A DNA stretch of 38,001 nucleotides. Origin: Kribbella albertanoniae (GTDB taxonomy: Bacteria; Actinomycetota; Actinomycetes; Propionibacteriales; Kribbellaceae). The notes beneath the pieces are model-generated. The model searched no databases. It saw only the letters and a program-made list of their open reading frames with translations, and was not told the DNA's origin. The stretch spans positions 1 through 38,001 of the forward strand of contig NZ_SMKA01000051.1 in the NCBI RefSeq assembly GCF_004348455.1. Direction: 5' to 3'. Both the position numbers and the translations under genes were made by a program. This document shows positions 15,532-21,713 of the stretch, one piece after another. The first letter of the stretch is position 1, and every line of letters starts with the position of its first letter.

Positions 15532-16548
15532 CTAGAGGGTTCCGGCCAAGGCCAGGTTTCCCGTGCGGCCGGTCAGGCCGGTGCCCGGGATGCTCCTGAC
15601 TGGGGTCCAGGAGCCGTCGGCACGGCGGATGTTGTGTCTGAGGATCTGCTGGGAGTCTGCCCAGTCGATGATCGCGACCTGCAGCTCGCCGCCGACGTTG
15701 GCTGCGCTGACGGAATAAGGCGAGTAGTTGGCGAAAGCGGTCACCTTCCTGAACCGCTGCCAGGATCCGTCCGCTCGGCGGATGGCGTGGTAGGCGTCCA
15801 TGGAACTGCTCAGCGCTACGACGTGGAGCTGCGAGCCGATTCCTGCCAAGGCCACCTCGAGAACGCCGTTCTCGATCTGACCGGCTGCGCTCTCGATATT
15901 GCCCCAGTTGCTCCAGGTTCCGTCCGAGGCTCGAATGGCGTGGAAGAGATTGCCATCAGTGACGACCGCGGTGTCGATCGTCGTACCGACCCGGGCGGTG
16001 GCGACCTGGCTGATGAGGGTCCCGAAGGTTCGGAGAGTCACCCAACTGGGCTGCCAGTTCCCGTCTGCGTCGCGGACGGTGTGGTAAAGGATTTTGCCAC
16101 GCTCGGAACACCCGAAGACGTGCAGCGCCTTTCCGAGGGAAGCTACCGCGACGCCGGGCGCGCCGGTGGGGCCCGATTGCAAGGGGATGGGCCTGAACGC
16201 CGTCCAGGAACCGTCGGAACCGCGCCTGGCGCAGTGGCTCACAGTATTGCCGTCGACGGATGCGACCACGTGGAGGTCCTTGGATATCCCGGCGCAGGAG
16301 AGGCTGAACAGCGCGGCGTCAGGAGTGCTGGCCTCCTCCCAGCTCGGCTGCCAGGTGCCATCTCCAGCCCTCGTTTGGTGCTTGAGGCCGGGGTTGCCCG
16401 GCACGCCCGCAAGAAGATGCGCGTTCCAGTCGGCAGGCGCGGCCGACGCCCCGCGTGAGGCGAGTACGCCGACGCCCGTGCCGACCAGAGTGGCGGCGGG
16501 GACGGCGACAAGCGCCCGGTTGAACTGCCGGCGGTTGAGCGAGGTCAT
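15532..16548 (-). CDS. Tat-exported beta-propeller (PLL-like lectin type) protein
   Basis: A 338-residue secreted protein. The N-terminus MTSLNRRQFNRALV has a twin-arginine motif, followed by a hydrophobic stretch and cleavage near RGASAAPA. The mature part is a series of about 45-50-residue repeats, each with a strand LHVVA or LQVAI, then HxIRRADGSWxxFR or HTVRDADGNWQPSW. This RxxDGxW signature is typical of PLL-like or tachylectin-like propellers that bind sugars. There is no catalytic domain, so a carbohydrate-binding or surface role is likely. ATG 16548 is right: upstream frame sequence belongs to a merB remnant. A 21-bp direct-repeat element lies 67 bases upstream, shared with another secreted gene. 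Confidence 0.8.
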   Translation of the reverse strand: MTSLNRRQFNRALVAVPAATLVGTGVGVLASRGASAAPADWNAHLLAGVPGNPGLKHQTRAGDGTWQPSWEEASTPDAALFSLSCAGISKDLHVVASVDGNTVSHCARRGSDGSWTAFRPIPLQSGPTGAPGVAVASLGKALHVFGCSERGKILYHTVRDADGNWQPSWVTLRTFGTLISQVATARVGTTIDTAVVTDGNLFHAIRASDGTWSNWGNIESAAGQIENGVLEVALAGIGSQLHVVALSSSMDAYHAIRRADGSWQRFRKVTAFANYSPYSVSAANVGGELQVAIIDWADSQQILRHNIRRADGSWTPVRSIPGTGLTGRTGNLALAGTL

Positions 16549-16614
16549 GTAGTTCCTTGGTACTCGAGCGAGGGTGCGGACCAATGCAGTCTGCTGACTG
16601 GCCCCGCCACACCA

Positions 16615-16635
16615 CTGCCCGTACTCCGCCCGTAC
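16615..16635 (-). promoter_or_regulatory. Direct-repeat promoter element, copy 1
   Basis: On the minus strand this is a direct repeat of GTACGGGC at 11-base spacing, one helical turn (unit GAGTACGGGCG). The same 21 bases occur at 20092-20112. Copy 1 ends 66 bases before the ATG of the propeller gene, copy 2 ends 63 bases before the ATG of the small secreted gene, both in the same orientation. Direct repeats at helical spacing are typical of SARP or response-regulator sites. Confidence 0.6.
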
Positions 16636-16664
16636 CACTCCAGCCGAATCCACCTGGCTTGTGG

Positions 16665-16887
16665 GGTTGGGTTGGGAGTGAGTTCGACACGGATCGGTTG
16701 GCCGGTGGCCGGGCAGCTGGATTCGACCAGGCCGGGTTTGCCGAGGATGACCGGGAACTCGAAGGTGTCGCTGGCGCAGAACGCGTAGACGCTGCGGCCG
16801 TCGAAGGTAAACCGGTGCGGGGTCGGGCAGCCTGAATTGAGCCTGCATGAGTATTACTAGGCGCTCGATCTCAACGCTGGTGGTCAC
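16665..16887 (-). pseudogene. merB remnant (alkylmercury lyase fragment)
   Basis: Read in one minus-strand frame, about 55 codons (16829-16665) give CPTPHRFTFDGRSVYAFC, ASDTFEFPVILGKPGLVES and CPATGQPIRVELTPN. This is the middle of MerB, with the catalytic Cys and Asp of the C-x-x-D motif (here CASD). The second half, which should carry the second catalytic Cys, is missing. Upstream, a GTG at 16887 with AGGAG six bases away starts a different frame (TTSVEIERL) that runs into the fragment out of frame, and a TAA blocks the MerB frame just before it. So at least one deletion or frameshift and a 3-prime truncation have occurred. It lies right after the intact merB. Confidence 0.72.
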
Positions 16888-16948
16888 AGTGTTTCTCCTG
16901 TCGGGAAAGATCGTGCCCGGACAGCGATGGCAGTGACGGCTGGGTGGC

Positions 16949-17881
16949 TCATGTGAGGAGGTGCCCGAAGAGGCGGGCCCCGAGCTTCTCGGCTTCGGGC
17001 GGATTGAGGATCTGCCCGGGGACGTCGGGGTGGCCGGTGGTCCAGGCTTCGGCCGCGGCGGGGTCGATGAAGAAGTTCAGGTAGTCGCAGCAGCAGTCGG
17101 CCGAGGGGCCGCCGCCGGCGGTGGCGCCGATGAACACCACCGCGCCCTCGGGTTTCCACCTGCTGTTCCCGGCAGTCGTGGTGACGGTGATCGGCTGGCC
17201 GGTCGTGACGTCGACCGATTCGATTCTTGTGTCGCGGCCGACCATGGCACCGATGCCGAGGGCATCGATCGCGCACATCGCGTAGACGTCGATCTGATCG
17301 TCGATCCGGACCCGGTGCCTGGTGGGCGTCGCCGAGAACGGGTATGCGAGCGCGATCTGCCCGTCCAGGGCCAGCCGGATCGCGTCGGCGTCATGCAACG
17401 CCTGCAGTACCTCACGCGTCGTGCGGCCGCTGCCGGCCGTGGCCGGATCGAGGTCTCCAGCCGCAGGAGGCTGCCCGCTGGCAGCGAAGGCGTGCAGGAT
17501 GGCTTGGTGAACTGTCGTCTCGACAGGATCCAGAGGTTGGGCGCGGGTCCGCCACGCACTCAGGACCTCACCGGGCTCCTTCGGCCGGCCGGCTGCGGCG
17601 AGTGCGTCACGCAACTGCTCGGCCGAGGGCGCGGGAACGATCCGGCCGGTCTCGTCGCGGTAGAGGCGGCACGAGACCCCGCATTCGCAGGTACCAGGCG
17701 CGGTGAACGGGTCGATGCCGTCGACCAGCAAGGTCGGCGAGCCGGCCATCCCGAAATGGGCGGCGTCGGCGTCGTTGTCGATGAGGCGGGTGTCTACGGG
17801 CAGGTCGGTGACCTCGGCGAGCCGTTCGAGCATGGGTGCGAGATTCGGGCAGTCGGGGACGTGCAGGACCTCGAGGTTCAT
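16949..17881 (-). CDS. merB: Thioredoxin-like / alkylmercury lyase (MerB) fusion
   Basis: A 310-residue protein in two parts. Residues 1-95 are a thioredoxin-like thiol domain (LEVLHVPDCPN with Cys11, AGSPTLLVDGIDPF, then Cys65, Cys67 and Cys71 in GTCECGVSCRLYRDE). Residues about 105-310 are MerB, which breaks carbon-mercury bonds by protonolysis. Catalytic positions are kept: Cys203 and Asp206 in MCAIDALGI, and the second cysteine among Cys263-265 in SADCCCDYLNFF. The fused domain probably hands over or accepts mercury. ATG 17881 shares a base with the merR stop (TGATG) and follows GGAGG, so the two genes are coupled. No merA reductase or transport gene is visible. Confidence 0.9.
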   Translation of the reverse strand: MNLEVLHVPDCPNLAPMLERLAEVTDLPVDTRLIDNDADAAHFGMAGSPTLLVDGIDPFTAPGTCECGVSCRLYRDETGRIVPAPSAEQLRDALAAAGRPKEPGEVLSAWRTRAQPLDPVETTVHQAILHAFAASGQPPAAGDLDPATAGSGRTTREVLQALHDADAIRLALDGQIALAYPFSATPTRHRVRIDDQIDVYAMCAIDALGIGAMVGRDTRIESVDVTTGQPITVTTTAGNSRWKPEGAVVFIGATAGGGPSADCCCDYLNFFIDPAAAEAWTTGHPDVPGQILNPPEAEKLGARLFGHLLT

Positions 17882-18285
17882 CAGGTCGCCTCCGGGCGGT
17901 GGTCGAGGGCATCGAGCAGCGCGCATCTGCGGTCGGCGCGGGGCAGGTCACAGGTCACGACCAGCTCGGCGAGCGAGTCATGCATGCGTTGTAGGTCGCG
18001 GATCCGGTCCGCGAGGTCGGCGCGGCGATGTTCGGCCAGTGACCGGGCAGCGTCGCAGCTGTCGGGTCCGCCGGTGTCCAGATGCAGCAGTTCATCGACC
18101 TCGTCGAGGGTGAAGCCGAGCTCCTGGGCGCGTTTGATGAGCCGCAGCAGCTCCACCGCCGCGGACGGGTAGTCGCGGTAGCCGCCCGATGTGCGGGGCG
18201 GCTCGGTGAGCAACCCGCGGCGCTCGTAGTAGCGCAGCGTCTCCGTGTTCACTCCGGCCTGGCCGGCCAGCTCGCTGGTTCGCAT
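17881..18285 (-). CDS. merR: Mercury-sensing MerR regulator
   Basis: A 134-residue MerR. The N-terminal winged helix (MRTSELAGQAGVNTETLRYYERRGLL, SGGYRDYP) is followed by the dimerisation helix. Cysteines are at 77, 112 and 121; the spacings of 35 and 9 equal those of the Tn501 MerR mercury ligands (82, 117, 126), so Hg(II) sensing is well supported. ATG 18285 follows GGAGG and is chosen over a frame extension upstream that would include the operator. The gene precedes merB on the same transcript, so this is an autoregulated merR-merB operon rather than the divergent Gram-negative layout. Confidence 0.93.
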   Translation of the reverse strand: MRTSELAGQAGVNTETLRYYERRGLLTEPPRTSGGYRDYPSAAVELLRLIKRAQELGFTLDEVDELLHLDTGGPDSCDAARSLAEHRRADLADRIRDLQRMHDSLAELVVTCDLPRADRRCALLDALDHRPEAT

Positions 18286-18295
18286 ACCTCCATGC

Positions 18296-18323
18296 TGAAC
18301 CCTGGACCCAGCTACAGAGTCAA
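18296..18323 (-). promoter_or_regulatory. MerR-type operator/promoter
   Basis: The minus strand reads TTGACTCTGTAGCTGGGTCC and on, an imperfect palindrome starting with a -35 TTGACT and closely matching the start of the Tn501 mer promoter (TTGACTCCGTACATGAGTAC). It lies 10-38 bases before the merR start, so it fits autoregulation by the downstream regulator. Confidence 0.7.
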
Positions 18324-18400
18324 GCCCTGCGCAGCCGGTCTCCAACGGCCTTCGGTGTGTGCCTGTGTCCTGTGTCCATGGGACTCGATGAGGGCTGAGG

Positions 18401-19231
18401 CTAGCTTTCTTCGTCGCCGAAGAGCGCGATGATCTTCGCCTGCGATGAAGGTGGAATGACAGTGGAGTAGACGATCTGGCCGTAGGCGGGTGTTACGCCC
18501 ATCGCCCCGCCCGGTTCGACCTGCCAATCCTCGGCGGACACATCCGGTACCGAATCCAGGACCACTGCGAGGATATTGGGATCGATGAAGCCCTCGGCGA
18601 CAATCGCGAGGTAGGCCTCTTGGTCCGCTGCTCGCACGCAGGCTTTCAGCAGATGTCCAGTGAGCTCTGCGGTCACGATGTTGCCGCTCGTCAATGACAT
18701 GTAGATCAACCGGCGGGTCAGGCGCCGGATACCATCCGACACCTGGAAGGCGATTTCGCCGCGCAGTCGTTTGTAGTCGATCTCCTGCGGCAGCAGGTGC
18801 TGAGTACTCACCTTCTTGGCATCAGCGCCGCCGCCTGTCTCGGCCGCGATCTTCTTGTGGGCGCGGCTAGCCTCGGCCTCGATCGCTTTGTAGAAGTCAG
18901 ACTTGCTGTCTGCCTTCCTCTCGCCGGCCGCGCAGATCCACCACCACGCGTTCTCTTGCTGCAGAAGCTTTGGATCCTCGGTGTCTTCCGGCTTGAGCTT
19001 CGTCGCCGCCCCACGGTGCACCGCGATCTTCACCTTGAACCAAGCTCGATCGTTCAAGGCAAGTATCGGCTCGGCGCCGCCAGCCTCAGCTTCGGCCGGT
19101 AGCCGTTGAGCCTTCTCGATGAGTGGGTGACTGATGGGAAGCAGTGGCTGGTTCACCACTGGAAATGCCATGCCGATCTCGGACAGGCATTTCTTCGTCG
19201 GGCGCACACCGCCGCTCTCGCTGACTGTCAT
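18401..19231 (-). CDS. Unrecognised protein paired with RHH gene
   Basis: A protein of 276 residues (or 256 from ATG 19171). I do not recognise it. It has no signal peptide or membrane helix, a Trp cluster (WWWICAAGERKADS), a charged helical middle (FYKAIEAEASRAHKKIAAE), IDYKRLRGEIAFQVSDGIRRLTRRLIYM, and a C-terminal part with likely strands (GQIVYSTVIPPSSQAKIIALF). Base composition looks lower in GC than the flanking core genes, and with the preceding RHH gene it looks acquired. The stop of a 12-codon upstream frame overlaps its first possible start ATG 19231. It could be a toxin or phage-related effector controlled by the RHH protein, but nothing in the sequence shows an active site. Confidence 0.7.
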   Translation of the reverse strand: MTVSESGGVRPTKKCLSEIGMAFPVVNQPLLPISHPLIEKAQRLPAEAEAGGAEPILALNDRAWFKVKIAVHRGAATKLKPEDTEDPKLLQQENAWWWICAAGERKADSKSDFYKAIEAEASRAHKKIAAETGGGADAKKVSTQHLLPQEIDYKRLRGEIAFQVSDGIRRLTRRLIYMSLTSGNIVTAELTGHLLKACVRAADQEAYLAIVAEGFIDPNILAVVLDSVPDVSAEDWQVEPGGAMGVTPAYGQIVYSTVIPPSSQAKIIALFGDEES

Positions 19232-19266
19232 CGCAGTGGTGCCTTCATAGCTGAGTCTCGCTGCAT
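19228..19266 (-). CDS. Possible 12-codon upstream ORF
   Basis: An ATG at 19266, preceded by GGGGGGAGA four bases away, opens MQRDSAMKAPLR and stops with a TGA that overlaps ATG 19231 of the 276-aa protein. The strong ribosome site and the four-base overlap suggest translational coupling or a short leader. Length alone gives no support. Confidence 0.3.
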   Translation of the reverse strand: MQRDSAMKAPLR

Positions 19267-19293
19267 GTGGTCTCCCCCCAGAGCATGATTCAG

Positions 19294-19554
19294 CTAGTTT
19301 GGCTCATCGACTCCGCCGATGTCGGCAAGCTCGCCGGGCGTCAAGTTCGCGAGCAGGCGAACAGAGCTTGCGGTAGTGCCGTCAAGCTGTCCGAGTGCGT
19401 CGAGCACACCGCGGTGGATCTGCTCGCGATGGTTCTCGATGTACTCGCGAACTGCTACGTCGACGACATCCTTCTTGGATGTGCCGAGGAAGTGCGCTGT
19501 CTGAGTGATCAGCTGGTCTGTGCGTGGATCGACCTTGATCGGTGCGTTAGCCAT
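19294..19554 (-). CDS. Ribbon-helix-helix regulator / putative antitoxin
   Basis: An 86-residue protein with the N-terminal ribbon-helix-helix pattern: strand APIKVDPRTDQL, helix ITQTAHFLG, turn TSKKD and second helix VVDVAVREYIENHREQI. The C-terminal tail (LLANLTPGELADIGGVDEPN) is acidic and could bind a partner, as in antitoxins. ATG 19554 is chosen because the RHH strand begins right after it. A direct repeat and inverted repeat at 19570-19606 immediately upstream look like its operator. The next gene downstream, 62 bases on, is the unrecognised 276-aa protein. Confidence 0.7.
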   Translation of the reverse strand: MANAPIKVDPRTDQLITQTAHFLGTSKKDVVDVAVREYIENHREQIHRGVLDALGQLDGTTASSVRLLANLTPGELADIGGVDEPN

Positions 19555-19569
19555 CTCAGCATCCCCTGT

Positions 19570-19606
19570 CTTGACCCTAGCTAAGGTGGTCAAGTACCAA
19601 AGTACC
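19570..19606. promoter_or_regulatory. Candidate RHH autoregulatory operator
   Basis: Two structures lie 16-52 bases upstream of the RHH start: an inverted repeat CTTGACC N11 GGTCAAG (19570-19594), and two tandem AAGTACC units at 8-base spacing (19592-19606). Short tandem units at this spacing are typical of RHH operators. On the minus strand a TAGGGT at 19574-19579 could be the -10. Inferred from position and symmetry. Confidence 0.5.
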
Positions 19607-19680
19607 CTAGTCGGCTAGAGGTTTTCTATAGCAGAGTTGTCGCCTGTGCTCTGGCCGCCTGGGACGGCCTGGCGGCAGGC

Positions 19681-20028
19681 TCACGCCCAGTTGGAGTTGC
19701 ACACCAACACAGTCCGGGTGGTGCCCGCGCGCACCGAGAGGTATGCCGTCTTCGGGGCGATCCGGCCGTTCGAGAGTCGCTTCACGATGTAGATGCCGCC
19801 TCGGCCCTGGAAGTAGTAGGTGCCGATCTTGTCACGGGCGCCGGACCGGACGCCGGGGCCCTCGATGGTCACCGACACATCTCCCACGCGCCCACAGTTG
19901 AAAACCAGCTTGAGGTAGGCCTTGTTCTGCACGGCCGCCGCCGCGGGAGCAGTGTTCCCGACGGTGGGGACGAGCGCCCCCATGACGAGCGCGGCAGCAA
20001 GCAGGGTGGAACGAACGACGCGGAACAT
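19681..20028 (-). CDS. Small secreted protein
   Basis: A 115-residue precursor. MFRVVRSTLLAAALVMGALVPTVGNTAPAAAA is a Sec signal peptide with cleavage near AAAVQ. The mature part of about 80 residues has a beta-rich pattern (LKLVFNCGRVGDVSVTIEGPG, RVGTTRTVLVCNSNW-like end) and two cysteines, which could join in one disulfide. No family recognised. RBS AGGAAAG precedes ATG 20028. Its upstream region carries copy 2 of the 21-bp element shared with the Tat-exported propeller gene. Confidence 0.75.
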   Translation of the reverse strand: MFRVVRSTLLAAALVMGALVPTVGNTAPAAAAVQNKAYLKLVFNCGRVGDVSVTIEGPGVRSGARDKIGTYYFQGRGGIYIVKRLSNGRIAPKTAYLSVRAGTTRTVLVCNSNWA

Positions 20029-20091
20029 CCTGACTTTCCTCTCAGAGGGGGGCTACTGCACAGCACCGTAGAACCCAGCCGGCACACGTCG

Positions 20092-20112
20092 CTGCCCGTA
20101 CTCCGCCCGTAC
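20092..20112 (-). promoter_or_regulatory. Direct-repeat promoter element, copy 2
   Basis: Identical over 21 bases to 16615-16635, in the same orientation and at nearly the same distance (63 bases) from a minus-strand secreted-protein start. On this copy the unit GAGTACGGGC occurs twice in full at an 11-base period. Confidence 0.6.
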
Positions 20113-20258
20113 TCCCACTCGTCGGGAAACCGTGATGTGTTTCGAGCGTATGCCGAGCCCGTCGTTCCAGCGGCAGATGGGACGCGGTAACGCTCGTGCC
20201 GCGGACGCGCTCTAGCCGGTCATAAATCCATTACCGGTAACCGGCCCAGAACGGCCAA

Positions 20259-20290
20259 GGCCCTGATCTGCTTGTGTGCAGGTCAGGGCC
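20259..20290. terminator. Hairpin terminator downstream of tRNA-Arg
   Basis: A 13-bp stem with one wobble (20259-20271 with 20278-20290, six-base loop) lies nine bases past the 3-prime end of the minus-strand tRNA-Arg. A CTTTT follows on the plus strand, so it may work in both directions. Confidence 0.7.
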
Positions 20291-20298
20291 CTTTTCGG

Positions 20299-20371
20299 TG
20301 CCCCCAGCAGGATTCGAACCTGCGACGCACGGTTTAGGAAACCGACGCTCTATCCCCTGAGCTATGGGGGC
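20299..20371 (-). tRNA. tRNA-Arg (anticodon CCT)
   Basis: A 73-base cloverleaf on the minus strand. The acceptor stem is GCCCCCA/TGGGGGC with discriminator A, the D-arm AGCTCAGGGGATAGAGC, the anticodon loop TTCCTAA (anticodon CCT, codon AGG), and the T-arm GCAGGTTCGAATCCTGC. CCA is not encoded. The upstream NmrA gene on the same strand runs 38 bases into this tRNA. Confidence 0.97.
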
Positions 20372-21194
20372 GCACTGCGGGGGACAGCTTAGCGGAGAGT
20401 GCTTTGGCGGTGTGGGCGGCGATGGTGATTGGGTCTGTGGGTGGTCGGTTCAGGAGCGAGGTTAGGTCGGGGCTGGAGGTGTTGAGGAAGCCGTGGCGGG
20501 TGGTGGTGGCGATCGAGGTCAGCATTGCGGGCTGGAACGGCAGCAGGGTCGCGTCGGAGAGCAGTCGGGAGCGGTACTCGGCCAGGCCGAGTGTTCGGTG
20601 GGTGACTCCTAGCCGGGTGGCGACGTCGTCGGCGCTGATTGGGTCGCCGACCAGGTCGTAGGTGGTGTTGGCATGTACGTCGGGGGCCTGGGCGATGGTG
20701 GCTGTCACCTCGGCCAGGTCCGTTCGCGCGACTGCGGAGAGGCGGCCGGAGCCGAAGGCCGATTCCAGGCCGTCGGGGCTCCAGGCGATCAGGGCGCCGA
20801 ACAGTTCGGCGTACAGGCCGTTGCGGAGGATGGTCCAGGGGAGGCCGCTGGTCTTGATCAGCTGCTCGGTGGCTCGGTGGGCGAGCGCGAACGCGAGATG
20901 ATCCCCGGCGCCGGTGAGGCTGGTGTAGATCACGTGACTCACGCCGTCCCGGATCGCGGCTTCGAGTACAGCCTGATGCCGCGCAATGACCAGGTCGTCC
21001 TCGGCGTACCCGGCCGAGACGAGGACCAGGGTCGTGATGCCGGCCAGGTCGAGGGTGGCGGGATCGTCGAAGTCGAGGAGGCGCTGTCCGTCTGCCGGGG
21101 TGCGAGTGCCTCCGACGGCTGGAGTTCCTCGCTCAGCCAGCTGTGCCAGCGTGAGTGATGCGAGCTGTCCGCTTGCTCCGGTCACCATGATCAT
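20334..21194 (-). CDS. NmrA-family NAD(P)H-binding quinone oxidoreductase-like protein
   Basis: A 286-residue atypical short-chain dehydrogenase related to E. coli QorB/YtfG and Corynebacterium Qor2. The N-terminal VTGASGQLASLTLAQLAERG is the nucleotide-binding loop; IYTSLTGAG, RATEQLIKTSGLPWTILRNGLYAE and DLVGDPISADDVA fit the family. It is divergent from an HxlR-type regulator, the classic layout for a quinone-responsive pair. The C-terminal end is odd: the last 12 residues (PHSSGDRASVS and neighbours) are the tRNA-Arg sequence read as codons, with the TAA stop in the anticodon loop. The natural end of the gene was probably near residue 270 and has been lost. Confidence 0.88.
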   Translation of the reverse strand: MIMVTGASGQLASLTLAQLAERGTPAVGGTRTPADGQRLLDFDDPATLDLAGITTLVLVSAGYAEDDLVIARHQAVLEAAIRDGVSHVIYTSLTGAGDHLAFALAHRATEQLIKTSGLPWTILRNGLYAELFGALIAWSPDGLESAFGSGRLSAVARTDLAEVTATIAQAPDVHANTTYDLVGDPISADDVATRLGVTHRTLGLAEYRSRLLSDATLLPFQPAMLTSIATTTRHGFLNTSSPDLTSLLNRPPTDPITIAAHTAKALSAKLSPAVRPHSSGDRASVS

Positions 21195-21228
21195 AGAAAG
21201 TTGCCGTCCTCACAGGTTGGTTCTCATC

Positions 21229-21249
21229 AGTAACTACCCTGGAGATACT
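21229..21249. promoter_or_regulatory. Candidate HxlR operator
   Basis: AGTAACT (21229-21235) and AGATACT (21243-21249) form a near-perfect inverted repeat across seven bases, between the divergent NmrA and HxlR genes. HxlR regulators such as QorR bind inverted repeats of this GTAAC type. Inferred from position and symmetry. Confidence 0.5.
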
Positions 21250-21286
21250 CGACGTCCGATCACTCGTCCCACAAGGAGGCAGTTTC

Positions 21287-21709
21287 GTGTCAGTGAGGCA
21301 CACCGAGGTAACCGCCGACGCTGCCGAGCTCGATCCCTGCGGGAAGGTTGGTCACCCTGATTGCGGGATCCGCGAGGTTCTGGACCGGGTCGGAGACAAG
21401 TGGTCTGTCCTGGTCATCGTCGAACTGGCGAACGGTGTACGGCGGTTCCGGGAGCTGCAACGGGCCATCGACGGGATATCCCAGCGGATGTTGACGCTGA
21501 CGGTGCGCAGGCTGGAGCGGGACGGACTGGTGGTGCGCACCGTCTATCCGACGGTTCCGGCGCAGGTCGACTACCGGCTGACCGAGACAGGCACGAGCTT
21601 GACCCATCTCGTCAAGGCACTGGCCGATTGGTCTCTCGACAACCGGGCAACTATCGCCGAGGCCCGCCACAGCTACGACACGGATCACCCCGACAACGAC
21701 ATCCGCTAA
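21287..21709 (+). CDS. HxlR-family redox-type regulator
   Basis: A 140-residue winged-helix regulator. The core is GIREVLDRVGDKWSVLVIVELANGVRRFRELQRAIDGISQRMLTLTVRRLERDGLVVRTVYPTVPAQVDYRLTETG (broken here into the usual segments), typical of HxlR. Cys18 and Cys26 lie just before it; in QorR a cysteine senses quinones or oxidants. It is divergent from the NmrA quinone reductase gene, so it probably represses both. GTG 21287 follows AAGGAGG. It converges on the protease gene with four bases between stops, the stop region forming a small CCGC-TAA-GCGG palindrome. Confidence 0.92.
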   Translation: MSVRHTEVTADAAELDPCGKVGHPDCGIREVLDRVGDKWSVLVIVELANGVRRFRELQRAIDGISQRMLTLTVRRLERDGLVVRTVYPTVPAQVDYRLTETGTSLTHLVKALADWSLDNRATIAEARHSYDTDHPDNDIR

Positions 21710-21713
21710 GCGG

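Noticed and set aside
16557..16835. Plus-strand frame of 92 codons over the merB remnant
   Set aside because: Antisense to the recognisable MerB fragment; no ribosome site.
15532..20371. Integrative element with attachment-site repeats
   Set aside because: No integrase and no second copy of the tRNA-Arg 3-prime end found in the window; kept only as a weak island hypothesis.
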